Shown in pieces: positions 7,084-12,406 of a DNA stretch of 14,187 nt. Under the pieces are notes generated by a model, which made no database searches, was not told the origin of the DNA, and worked only from the letters and a program-made list of their open reading frames with translations. Source of the stretch: JACQNR01 sp049515175. GTDB lineage: Bacteria; Acidobacteriota; Terriglobia; UBA7540. Both the position numbers and the translations under genes were made by a program. The stretch is taken from NCBI GenBank assembly GCA_049515175.1, contig JBEKUI010000099.1, forward strand, positions 1-14,187, given 5' to 3'. Position 1 is the stretch's first letter. Every line of letters begins with the position of its first letter.

Positions 7084-8058
7084 CTAATTCCCTTGGGGCA
7101 GAAACAGGCTCGCTGCCCCGAAGACACCGACGTTGGTCTGGAGTTTCGCAGTGAGCAGCGGTGTCTTGCGGGCGAAAAGACGATTGATCGTGTAATCCGG
7201 AATCGTTTCGCGAATCTTGTCGAAGAGAGGCTTGCCGATTTTCGCCACGCCTCCGCCAATCACAATCGCTTCCGGATCGAAGAGGGTAATCATTCCCGCC
7301 AGCCACACGCCCAGGAAGAAGCCCGTCTCATCGAGGATTTCCTTGGCGACCGGGTCCTCCTGGCGCGCCGCCTCCTCGATCATCTTGGGAGTGATCCGGC
7401 TGAGGTGGTTTTGCGTGAGCTCGCGCAGCAGGCTGGGCACGGAGTGCTCCTGTTCCAGCCGAACGCGCGCGCGGCGCACGATCGCCGGCCCCGCCGCCAG
7501 CGCTTCGATGCAGCCCCGCGTGCCGCAGCCACAGCGATAAGGGCTGCGGAAGTCGATCGAAACGTGACCGCCCTCGCCCGCCACACCGTTCTTGCCGTGA
7601 TAAATTTTCTTGTTGATGATGATTCCGGTCCCGATGCCCGTGCTGACGGTCACGTAGAAGATGTCCCGGTAGCCCACCGCGGCGCCGAACAGAACCTCCG
7701 CCAGACCCGCGGCGTTCGCGTCGTTCTCCACCTTGGTGGGGATCTTGAATTCCTTCTCAATCCGCCGGGCGAGCTGGATGTTTCTCCAGCCCGGCAGGTT
7801 GGGCGGATTGATGACCAGCCCTGTCTTGGGATTGAGCGGGCCGGGCGCGCAGATGCCGATGCCCAGAACATGATCCTTGCCTCCGGCGTGGCCGATGAGG
7901 CTGGCGATGAGCCCCCGGATTTGTCCCAGACTGGTTTCGAAGCCTTCTTCGGCGCGCGTCGGCACGACCTCCGACTTTACCAGGCGCGCCTTCAAGTTGA
8001 GCAGCCCGCCCGCGACCTTGGTGCCTCCCACATCGATTCCGATAATGTACCGTTGCAT
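7084..8058 (-). CDS. ROK-family sugar kinase (glucokinase-like)
   Basis: This 324-residue cytoplasmic kinase phosphorylates a hexose with ATP. It shows the ROK signature set: phosphate-binding DVGGTKVAG (residues 9-17), sugar-contacting ENDANAA (E111, N112, D113), STGIGTG (139-145), GEGGH (E162, H165), and the zinc-binding CGCGTRGCIE (C176, C178, C183, with E185). A second glycine-rich segment, AIVIGGGVA, lies near residue 270. ATG at 8058 is chosen because it places MQRYIIGIDVGGTK at the N-terminus as in the family, with GGAG about 7 nt upstream; a longer frame to 8205 would run into the permease gene. It starts 22 nt after the FucP-like permease stop, so uptake and phosphorylation of the same sugar is the natural reading. 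Glucose is most likely; N-acetylglucosamine, mannose or fructose kinases of the same family cannot be excluded. Confidence 0.88.
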   Translation of the reverse strand: MQRYIIGIDVGGTKVAGGLLNLKARLVKSEVVPTRAEEGFETSLGQIRGLIASLIGHAGGKDHVLGIGICAPGPLNPKTGLVINPPNLPGWRNIQLARRIEKEFKIPTKVENDANAAGLAEVLFGAAVGYRDIFYVTVSTGIGTGIIINKKIYHGKNGVAGEGGHVSIDFRSPYRCGCGTRGCIEALAAGPAIVRRARVRLEQEHSVPSLLRELTQNHLSRITPKMIEEAARQEDPVAKEILDETGFFLGVWLAGMITLFDPEAIVIGGGVAKIGKPLFDKIRETIPDYTINRLFARKTPLLTAKLQTNVGVFGAASLFLPQGN

Positions 8059-8080
8059 GAATTTCTCCGAATGAATTGGG

Positions 8081-9283
8081 TCACTCGTACTTGGCCCGTC
8101 CGAGCATCGCGAGCCCGAAGACGTAGCTGAAGCAGAGGGCAGGTATGAGCATGGCCACGCGCAGTCCGGAATGGTCCCCGACCAGACCGACGATCGGCGG
8201 AACAATCGCTCCCCCCACGGCGGCCGTGCAGAGCAGCCCGGAAATCGCGCCGTGGCTGTCCGTAAAGCTGTTGATGGTCCCGCTGAAGATCAGGGTGAAG
8301 AGGACCGAGGTGAAGAATCCGCAGGCGATGAATCCCGCGGCAGAGAGCCCTCTCGCCGGGGCCAGCGCGGCGAGCAGCAGGCACGCCAGCGCCATAAAGG
8401 AATAGATGCGCAGGATTCTCCGGCTGCCGAAGCGGTTCAACACCGCGCCGCTTACCAGCCGCCCCGCGCCCTGCATTCCCCAGTAGAGAGCCACCACCAG
8501 GGCCGGCAAGGTCGGGAGAACTCTGCCAATGAAACTGGCGGCCTCGGCGTTGGATACCTCCCCGCTCACCCCGTGCACGCGCTCGAAGAACTTCACGATC
8601 CAGGAAGCGGTGCCCACCTCCGCGCCCACGTAAAAGAAGATGCCAAGGCTGTAGGCGATCACGATGGGGTGAAGCAGCAACGCACCGTACGACGGGGCGG
8701 CGCGCTCCGTCGCGGCCTTCTCCGAGGCTGGAAAGCGCGAAAGAAACAGCAGCACGAGCAGCAGTCCCGAGAGCCCCGCAAAGAAGAGATACAGCGTCTG
8801 CCACGGCCGTCCCGTCCCGCGAACGAAAGCCAGGATGAAAGGGCCGAGGAAAGCGCCAATGCCGCAGAATCCGATGGTAAGGGTAAGGTTGCGGTGATAG
8901 TTCTCTGTCCGGTCGAGATGCTGGATGAGCGGATTGCCGGCCGTCTGCAAGACCGTCACCCCTACGCCCACCGCGAAGATCATGCCGACGATCAGCGGAT
9001 AATTCCTCGCCCAGGAGACCACCAGGCAGCCGAGCCCCATGAGGGCCACGCCGAGCAGAACCAGGGGGCGCGGCCCGAGGCGGTCCATGAGCAGTCCGGT
9101 GGGAATCGAGAACAATCCATAGGCCAGGAAAAAGGCAAAGGCAAGAATTCCCGCCGCGAAGAGGCTGAGTTGATAGTCCTTAATGACTTCCGGGATCACC
9201 ACGCCCAGGATGTTGGTGATCATGCCGAATGTGAAGTAGGCCAGGAACAAAACCCACAGCAGCGGTGACGGACGGGCGGCCAT
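8081..9283 (-). CDS. FucP-like MFS sugar permease (FHS family)
   Basis: This 400-residue inner-membrane protein has about 12 hydrophobic segments. Family marks are GLLMDRLGPRP (residues 63-73, the MFS loop 2-3 motif), VLQTAGNPLIQ (111-121), and YVGAEVGTASWIVKFF (218-233), which resemble proton-coupled fucose/glucose/galactose permeases of the FucP type. ATG at 9283 has GAGAGG about 7 nt upstream. The ROK kinase gene begins 22 nt after its TGA, so the pair forms a sugar import-and-phosphorylation operon, probably for glucose or a related hexose. A TATACT lies at 9350-9345 upstream, but no convincing -35 box accompanies it. The gene is divergent from merR, which could be a regulator, although this MerR type usually travels with tRNA-Pro rather than with sugar genes. 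Confidence 0.85.
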   Translation of the reverse strand: MAARPSPLLWVLFLAYFTFGMITNILGVVIPEVIKDYQLSLFAAGILAFAFFLAYGLFSIPTGLLMDRLGPRPLVLLGVALMGLGCLVVSWARNYPLIVGMIFAVGVGVTVLQTAGNPLIQHLDRTENYHRNLTLTIGFCGIGAFLGPFILAFVRGTGRPWQTLYLFFAGLSGLLLVLLFLSRFPASEKAATERAAPSYGALLLHPIVIAYSLGIFFYVGAEVGTASWIVKFFERVHGVSGEVSNAEAASFIGRVLPTLPALVVALYWGMQGAGRLVSGAVLNRFGSRRILRIYSFMALACLLLAALAPARGLSAAGFIACGFFTSVLFTLIFSGTINSFTDSHGAISGLLCTAAVGGAIVPPIVGLVGDHSGLRVAMLIPALCFSYVFGLAMLGRAKYE

Positions 9284-9424
9284 AAAAAGCCTCTCTATGC
9301 GCAGAAGCGGCGGGAGTCTTCAGCGGTCCTTTTCAGGAGCCGAAAGTATACCTCACCGGCGCGGGATTCGGCGTTGTGTTTGCTGCGGGGGGCGGCGCAC
9401 CATGGGGCCTGCCGCTGTCCATGC

Positions 9425-9453
9425 TTGACGCCCCCTGCTAGGTTTTCTAAGAT
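9425..9453 (+). promoter_or_regulatory. Sigma-70-like promoter for merR
   Basis: TTGACG at 9425-9430 and TAAGAT at 9448-9453 are separated by exactly 17 nt. The -10 box overlaps the first candidate merR ATG at 9452. If the promoter is used, translation would have to start further in, at ATG 9485 or GTG 9542. Confidence 0.45.
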
Positions 9454-9895
9454 GGCCATAAGCCGATTGGGCTTGAACATTCCCATGCCGCGAGGCCGCG
9501 CATCAAAAGCCGCTCAGCACCACCAGGGCCCCCAGGCCGAGGTGAGCATTCCCGAGAAACTCTATTTCCGCATCGGCGAAGTCAGCGAGCTGACCCAAAC
9601 CAAATCCTACGTCCTGCGCTTTTGGGAAACCGAGTTCCCCATGCTCAAGCCGGTCAAGAGCCGCGCCGGCCAACGCCTCTACCGGCGCGAAGACGTCCAG
9701 ACCGTCTTGGAGATCAAGCGGCTGCTCTACGAAAAAGGGTTTACGATCGAAGGCGCGCGCAAAGAACTCTCCAAGAACTCGAAGGGCGGGGAGGACCAGA
9801 AAGAACTCTTCCAGCCGGGAGTGGACTCCGCGCCGCTCGGCCTCATTCGGCGTGAGCTGCAGAGCATCTTGACAATACTTTCCCGCAAGTGCTAG
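9452..9895 (+). CDS. MerR-family transcriptional regulator
   Basis: The protein is 147 residues from ATG 9452. The winged-helix DNA-binding domain is complete: KLYFRIGEVSELTQTKSYVL (recognition helix region), RFWETEFP, SRAGQRLYRREDV (wing) and IKRLLYEKGFTIEGARKEL. A short variable tail follows (RRELQSILTILS), with no cysteines arranged for metal sensing. This is the short MerR type often found close to tRNA-Pro or pheT/ihfA in deltaproteobacteria and Acidobacteria; its effector is unknown. The start is uncertain. ATG 9452 has AGG 9 nt upstream but lies inside a good -10 box. ATG 9485 lacks a Shine-Dalgarno. GTG 9542 gives the compact N-terminus (SIPEKLYF) normal for the family. Two tRNA-Pro genes follow downstream on the same strand. 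Confidence 0.85.
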   Translation: MAISRLGLNIPMPRGRASKAAQHHQGPQAEVSIPEKLYFRIGEVSELTQTKSYVLRFWETEFPMLKPVKSRAGQRLYRREDVQTVLEIKRLLYEKGFTIEGARKELSKNSKGGEDQKELFQPGVDSAPLGLIRRELQSILTILSRKC

Positions 9896-9910
9896 CGTGG
9901 AAAATTGCCC

Positions 9911-9942
9911 CTTGCGGCAGAATCCCGAGTGTCTGCCGCAAG
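9911..9942 (+). other. Hairpin between merR and tRNA-Pro(GGG)
   Basis: A perfect 10-bp inverted repeat (CTTGCGGCAG / CTGCCGCAAG) encloses a 12-nt loop. It starts 16 nt after the merR stop and ends 6 nt before the tRNA. No T-run follows. It could be a factor-assisted terminator or an RNase processing stem releasing the tRNA from a merR-tRNA transcript. Confidence 0.45.
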
Positions 9943-9948
9943 TTATGA

Positions 9949-10025
9949 CGGGACGTAGCGCAGCCTGGTAGCGCACTTGCTTGGGGTGCAAGGGGTCGCC
10001 AGTTCAAATCTGGCCGTCCCGACCA
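9949..10025 (+). tRNA. tRNA-Pro(GGG): tRNA-Pro (anticodon GGG)
   Basis: The gene folds as a full cloverleaf of 77 nt with encoded CCA. The acceptor stem is CGGGACG/CGTCCCG, the D stem GCGC/GCGC, the anticodon stem CTTGC/GCAAG with loop TTGGGGT (GGG at positions 34-36), and the T arm GCCAG-TTCAAAT-CTGGC. The discriminator is A. It reads CCC and CCU codons. Confidence 0.95.
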
Positions 10026-10041
10026 TTAAGAGCAGTGGATC

Positions 10042-10106
10042 GTGACGAGTGACAAGTGACGAGGGAAGTCGCCCGGGCTTGTCACTCGTCACCCTTCACT
10101 CGTCAC
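10042..10106 (+). repeat. Heptamer repeat array (GTGACRA) forming a 15-bp hairpin between the tRNAs
   Basis: Three tandem 7-mers on the left (GTGACGA, GTGACAA, GTGACGA; 10042-10062) are mirrored by four on the right (TTGTCAC, TCGTCAC, CCTTCAC, TCGTCAC; 10079-10106). The arms give a perfect 15-bp inverted repeat (10042-10056 with 10078-10092). The array fills most of the 92-nt spacer between the two tRNA-Pro genes. The period is exactly 7 bp. Confidence 0.85.
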
Positions 10107-10117
10107 TGTTTTCGTGC

Positions 10118-10194
10118 CGGGGCGTAGCGTAGCCTGGTAGCGCGCTTGGTTCGGGACCAAGAGGTCCCCAGTTCAAATCTGGGCGCCCCGACCA
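10118..10194 (+). tRNA. tRNA-Pro(CGG): tRNA-Pro (anticodon CGG)
   Basis: This is a 77-nt cloverleaf with encoded CCA. The acceptor stem is CGGGGCG/CGCCCCG, the D stem GCGT/GCGC with one G-T pair, the anticodon stem CTTGG/CCAAG with loop TTCGGGA (CGG at 34-36), and the T arm CCCAG-TTCAAAT-CTGGG. The discriminator is A. It reads CCG, the common Pro codon expected in GC-rich genes. Its similarity to the first tRNA suggests an old duplication. Confidence 0.95.
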
Positions 10195-10293
10195 ATTCTT
10201 TTCGATGAAATACAGCTCCGCCAGCATCTAAACGCAGAGTCCCTTAAGCTGCACTTCGCAGCATGGGTTTCAACCGTCCGACGCGGAATACTC

Positions 10294-10328
10294 TGCTGCC
10301 TGCTTACGGTTTCCTGCCTTCTGCCTTC
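10294..10328 (-). repeat. Heptamer repeat array (GAAGGCA type) at the 3' end of the downstream peroxiredoxin
   Basis: On the plus strand the 7-bp units are TGCTGCC, TGCTTAC, GGTTTCC, TGCCTTC, TGCCTTC. The period is exact and the last two units are identical. On the coding (minus) strand the array encodes the C-terminal tail KAEGRKP and contributes the TAA stop at 10304-10306. Confidence 0.7.
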
Positions 10329-10846
10329 TGGTGTTCGAGCACGCTGCACGCCTGCATCGCCCCGCTGGGGTCGATGGCGTCGCCGCCCTTGATGATCTCG
10401 CGGATGATTCCTCGCGGGTCGATCACGAAGGTGTAGCGGTTGGCGAGGCGGAGGAGGGGAATGAGGACGTCGTACTGGCGAGAGACGGATTTATCCTCGT
10501 CACTGAGGATGGGGAAGGTGACGCCGAGGGAGGCCGCAAAAGCTTTGTTCTTTTCGCGACTGTCCACGCTGATGCCGATGATCTGCGCCCCGGCCGCTTC
10601 GAATTTGGCGATATCAGCCTGATACGCCTTGAGCTCGCGCGTTCAGCCGCTCGTGAAAGCCTTGATGTAGAAGGCGAGAACGACGGTCTTCTTGCCCCGG
10701 AAGTCGGAGAGACGAACCGCCGCGCCGTTCTGGTCGGGCAGGGTGAAGTCGGGAGCAACATCCCCGGGCTTGAGTGAGGCCTTCCCCATGCGGCCCAATG
10801 CTAGCACCGCTGTAAGGAGAAGGGCGATTTGAATCCCGGCACGCAT
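10304..10846 (-). CDS. Selenocysteine-containing peroxiredoxin, AhpC/TSA-BCP type (second copy)
   Basis: One frame of 181 codons runs from ATG 10846 to TAA 10304, interrupted only by TGA at 10645-10643. Read as Sec68, it gives a full thioredoxin-fold peroxiredoxin: N-terminal hydrophobic export signal (residues 4-18), KPGDVAPDFTLPDQNG, VVLAFYIKAFTSG-U-TRELKAYQ, IIGISVDS, ILSDEDKSVSRQY, conserved Arg in LANRYTFVID, and DPSGAMQACSVLEH with the only Cys (C167). Sec replaces the peroxidatic Cys that attacks peroxides. C167 may resolve it as a selenenyl-sulfide. The Pro of the usual PxxxTxxC motif is Ile. A SECIS-like hairpin follows the UGA. A decayed gene is unlikely because the downstream half is conserved and the neighbour has the same TGA. 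No clear Shine-Dalgarno precedes ATG 10846. A stem-loop and an 82-nt gap separate it from the first copy. Confidence 0.85.
10607..10628 (-). promoter_or_regulatory. Bacterial SECIS-like hairpin, second peroxiredoxin
   Basis: In the mRNA, GGCG pairs with CGCC and UAUCA with UGAUA, leaving one bulged U and the apical loop GGC. The loop begins 23 nt after the UGA. Bulged U, loop G, stem length and distance all fit the known bacterial SECIS constraints. The hairpin lies in a 38-nt block (10599-10636) identical to the first copy. Confidence 0.75.
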
Positions 10847-10858
10847 CGCGTCGAAGCG

Positions 10859-10887
10859 GCAAGGGCGGCACCATGGGCCGCCCTTGC
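10859..10887 (-). other. Stem-loop between the two peroxiredoxin genes
   Basis: A perfect 11-bp stem (GCAAGGGCGGC / GCCGCCCTTGC) closes a 7-nt loop. It ends 12 nt before the ATG of the second peroxiredoxin. No T-tract follows, so it is either a weak terminator or attenuator, or a structure that controls initiation of the downstream gene, which lacks a clear Shine-Dalgarno. Confidence 0.55.
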
Positions 10888-10900
10888 GACAACATTCTGG

Positions 10901-10935
10901 TTACTGCCTACTGCCGACAGCTTACAGCTTACTGC
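10901..10935 (-). repeat. Heptamer repeat array (TTACTGC) at the 3' end of the first peroxiredoxin
   Basis: Five tandem 7-mers with exact period are seen on the plus strand: TTACTGC, CTACTGC, CGACAGC, TTACAGC, TTACTGC. The unit at 10929-10935 contributes the TAA stop (10929-10931) and the final Gln codon of the first peroxiredoxin on the minus strand. Confidence 0.8.
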
Positions 10936-11462
10936 TTCTTGTGCTCCAGGACGCTGCACGCTGCGTGCGCGCCCGTGGGATCGATGGCCGCCGCATCCTT
11001 GTCAATGTGCTGGATCACGCCCCCCTTGTCCACCACGAACGTCGTGCGGTTGGCGAATCCGTATTTCTCGTTGAAGATCCCGTACTCTTTGGAAACTGTC
11101 CGCTGAAAATCACTCAAGAGGGGGAACTTCACGCCGATCTGCTCGGCGTAGGCCTTATTGGCGGGTGAACTGTCCACGCTGATGCCTAAAACCTGCGTTC
11201 CAGCTTGCTCGAATTTGGCGATATCAGCCTGATACGCCTTGAGCTCCTTCGTTCAACCCCCCGTGAAAGCGAGGACGTAAAACGCCAGGACAACGTTCTT
11301 CTTGCTGTGAAAATCGCTCAGCTTCACCACCCGACCCTCCTGGTCGGGTAGCGTAAAGTCCGGCGCGCGGTCGCCAACCTTCAGATCCGCGGCTCCCGCC
11401 AGCATTGGAACCACTACAGCCGCTGCCAATGCCCCCACGGCTGCCCTCAACATCTCCGGCAT
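10929..11462 (-). CDS. Selenocysteine-containing peroxiredoxin, AhpC/TSA-BCP type (first copy)
   Basis: One frame of 178 codons runs from ATG 11462 to TAA 10929 with a single internal TGA at 11255-11253. Read as Sec70, it gives a complete peroxiredoxin. Residues 5-24 are a signal peptide (AAAVVVPMLAGA). The fold then follows: KVGDRAPDFTLPDQEG, NVVLAFYVLAFTGG-U-TKELKAYQ, VLGISVDSS, LLSDFQRTVSKEYGI, conserved Arg in FANRTTFVVD, and DPTGAHAACSVLEHKK with the only Cys (C169). Sec lies 99 residues before that Cys, exactly as in the second copy. The likely role is reduction of peroxides outside the cytoplasm. The start is well supported: AGGAGG lies 7 nt upstream of ATG 11462. A TATAAT lies about 53 nt upstream of the ATG. 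TGA is an ordinary stop in at least four other genes here, so general recoding is excluded. Gene callers would report two fragments (to 11253, and from about 11177). Confidence 0.88.
11217..11238 (-). promoter_or_regulatory. Bacterial SECIS-like hairpin, first peroxiredoxin
   Basis: This has the same fold as in the second copy: a 4-bp GGCG/CGCC stem, one bulged U, a 5-bp UAUCA/UGAUA stem and a GGC loop, with the loop 23 nt after the UGA. It lies in the identical 38-nt block (11209-11246), whereas other conserved segments of the two genes, such as DFTLPDQ, differ at silent sites. Confidence 0.75.
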
Positions 11463-11514
11463 GCGTGAACCTCCTGAATTGAGTCTGAATCGAACCGCCC
11501 CATCGAGCACGAGG

Positions 11515-11520
11515 ATTATA
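11515..11520 (-). promoter_or_regulatory. Candidate -10 box (TATAAT) for the peroxiredoxin genes
   Basis: The minus strand reads a perfect TATAAT at 11520-11515, about 53 nt upstream of the first peroxiredoxin ATG. No good -35 hexamer lies 16-18 nt further upstream (TCTTCC at 17 nt). A CCCC/GGGG palindrome fills the spacer, which suggests an activator- or repressor-dependent promoter. Confidence 0.35.
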
Positions 11521-11712
11521 ACCCCAATCGGGGCCTAGGAAGAAAGTCAGAATTTGCGTCGCGAGTCGGACTTTGTACGTGTCAAGTGCAGTGATTGCAC
11601 ATCGAAGGTAAGGGCAGATGAAAGTCCCGGAGCCCAGTGGCTCGGTATGTTATTGCCACGTACTCTACCAAAAAATCTTCATAAGCTATTGAAAACAGAA
11701 CAAAAATAGTAC

Positions 11713-11741
11713 TTGACAGTAATACACTCATATTTTATACT
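11713..11741 (+). promoter_or_regulatory. Strong sigma-70 promoter of hsp20 with ACAGTA inverted repeat
   Basis: A consensus TTGACA (11713-11718) and TATACT (11736-11741) are separated by 17 nt. The motif ACAGTA at 11717-11722 is inverted at 11738-11743 (TACTGT) and repeated at 11768-11773, just before the Shine-Dalgarno. The near-consensus boxes with overlapping palindromic half-sites suggest a strong promoter held by a repressor. Neither CIRCE nor a HAIR site is present. Confidence 0.75.
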
Positions 11742-11788
11742 GTTCATCGACTAAGGATATAAAAAACACAGTACGGAGGTAAGCCACC

Positions 11789-12241
11789 ATGGCGATTGTG
11801 AGATGGGAACCACTTCGAGACCTAATGACGACCCAGCGGGGGTTTGACCGGCTCTTCAAGGAGGCGTTCACCCCGTTCTATGGCGAAGGCGAGTTGTCCA
11901 CGCGCACTTGGGCTCCGCCCGTGGATATCTACGAGACCGAGAACGACATCGTGCTCAAGGCAGAGCTTCCGGGCATGGATCCCAAAGACGTGGAAGTGAA
12001 GGTCGAGGACAACACGCTCTATCTGAAAGGTGAGCGCAAGTTCGAGAAGGAAGTCATGAACGAGAACTACCATCGGGTGGAGCGGTCCTATGGGTCCTTC
12101 GCGAGAAGCTTTTCGCTGCCCAACTCCATCAGCGCCGAGAAAGTGAAGGCGGAGTTCAAGGACGGGTTGCTGACGCTCACCCTGCCCAAGCGGGAAGAGG
12201 CGAAGCCCAAGACGATTAAGATCGACGTCAGCAAGAACTAA
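11789..12241 (+). CDS. hsp20: Small heat-shock protein, Hsp20/alpha-crystallin family
   Basis: This 150-residue cytoplasmic holdase chaperone binds unfolding proteins and keeps them refoldable by ClpB/DnaK. A short N-terminal arm (MAIVRWEPLRDL..., residues 1-42) precedes the alpha-crystallin domain at about 43-135, with PPVDIYETEND, LKAELPGMDPKDVEVKVED, LYLKGERK, YGSFARSFSLP and the signature A-x-x-x-G-L-L-T-L-T-L-P. A short C-terminal tail (TIKIDVSKN) may supply the oligomerising I-x-I/V contact. The length is typical. ATG 11789 has GGAGG 9 nt upstream and a strong promoter about 45 nt before it. An intrinsic terminator follows, so it is probably monocistronic, next to clpB on the same strand. 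Confidence 0.95.
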   Translation: MAIVRWEPLRDLMTTQRGFDRLFKEAFTPFYGEGELSTRTWAPPVDIYETENDIVLKAELPGMDPKDVEVKVEDNTLYLKGERKFEKEVMNENYHRVERSYGSFARSFSLPNSISAEKVKAEFKDGLLTLTLPKREEAKPKTIKIDVSKN

Positions 12242-12289
12242 CGTCGAGTCCCGGCGTCGATGGCGCTCGCATCACAACTGGCAACTATG

Positions 12290-12337
12290 AACCGCGCCGC
12301 GGTGGCAGGATGTAAGCAACCCGGCGCGGTTTTTCTT
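12290..12337 (+). terminator. Rho-independent terminator after hsp20
   Basis: A perfect 10-bp GC-rich stem (AACCGCGCCG at 12290-12299, CGGCGCGGTT at 12322-12331) closes a 22-nt loop and is followed by TTTTCTT. It lies 48 nt after the hsp20 stop. Confidence 0.85.
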
Positions 12338-12349
12338 GTCTCCGGCGGC

Positions 12350-12378
12350 TTGAATCTCAGGCCCGCGATGCCGACAAT
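12350..12378 (+). promoter_or_regulatory. Possible clpB promoter
   Basis: TTGAAT (12350-12355) and GACAAT (12373-12378) are separated by 17 nt, in the 108 nt between the hsp20 terminator and the clpB start. The match is moderate. No sigma-32 box, CIRCE or HAIR operator was found. Confidence 0.35.
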
Positions 12379-12406
12379 GGGATCCGGGGCCCGGACCCAA
12401 TCCAGG

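Larger units (their letters stand above)
11463..11788. other. Divergent regulatory region between the first peroxiredoxin and hsp20
   Basis: No gene is seen in these 326 nt. The left part holds the peroxiredoxin Shine-Dalgarno (AGGAGG, 11475-11470), a minus-strand TATAAT, and a CCCC-AATC-GGGG palindrome (11522-11533). A GTGCA-GTGAT-TGCAC palindrome sits at 11586-11600. The right part (about 11640-11770) is strikingly AT-rich for this GC-rich window and carries the hsp20 promoter. Confidence 0.6.

Noticed and set aside
7093..8130. 345-codon open frame on the plus strand
   Set aside because: It is an antisense shadow of the ROK kinase, whose catalytic motifs are complete on the minus strand.
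8171..9268. 365-codon open frame on the plus strand
   Set aside because: It is an antisense shadow of the permease; the hydrophobic codons of the real gene read as charged residues in this frame.
10026..10117. CRISPR array between the tRNAs
   Set aside because: The units are 7 bp and contiguous with no spacers, and the two halves are inverted relative to each other.
9949..10194. tRNA-Sec (selC) that would support the selenoprotein reading
   Set aside because: Both tRNAs have normal 7-bp acceptor stems and Pro anticodons GGG and CGG; neither is a UCA-anticodon tRNA.
9949..10194. Integration site at the tRNA genes
   Set aside because: No integrase gene, no mobile genes and no direct repeat of a tRNA 3' end beyond the similarity of the two paralogous tRNAs were seen.
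10304..11462. Peroxiredoxin genes as pseudogenes or as UGA decoded generally as an amino acid
   Set aside because: Two independent copies share the TGA at the catalytic position and are otherwise intact, which decay would not give. TGA is a normal stop for cbiX, the permease, the YncE-like gene and the DUF5916 remnant, so general recoding is excluded.
11640..11788. CIRCE, HAIR or ROSE thermometer upstream of hsp20
   Set aside because: No TTAGCACTC/GAGTGCTAA or CTTGAGT/ACTCAAG palindrome is present, and no anti-Shine-Dalgarno strand pairs with GGAGG in the short leader.
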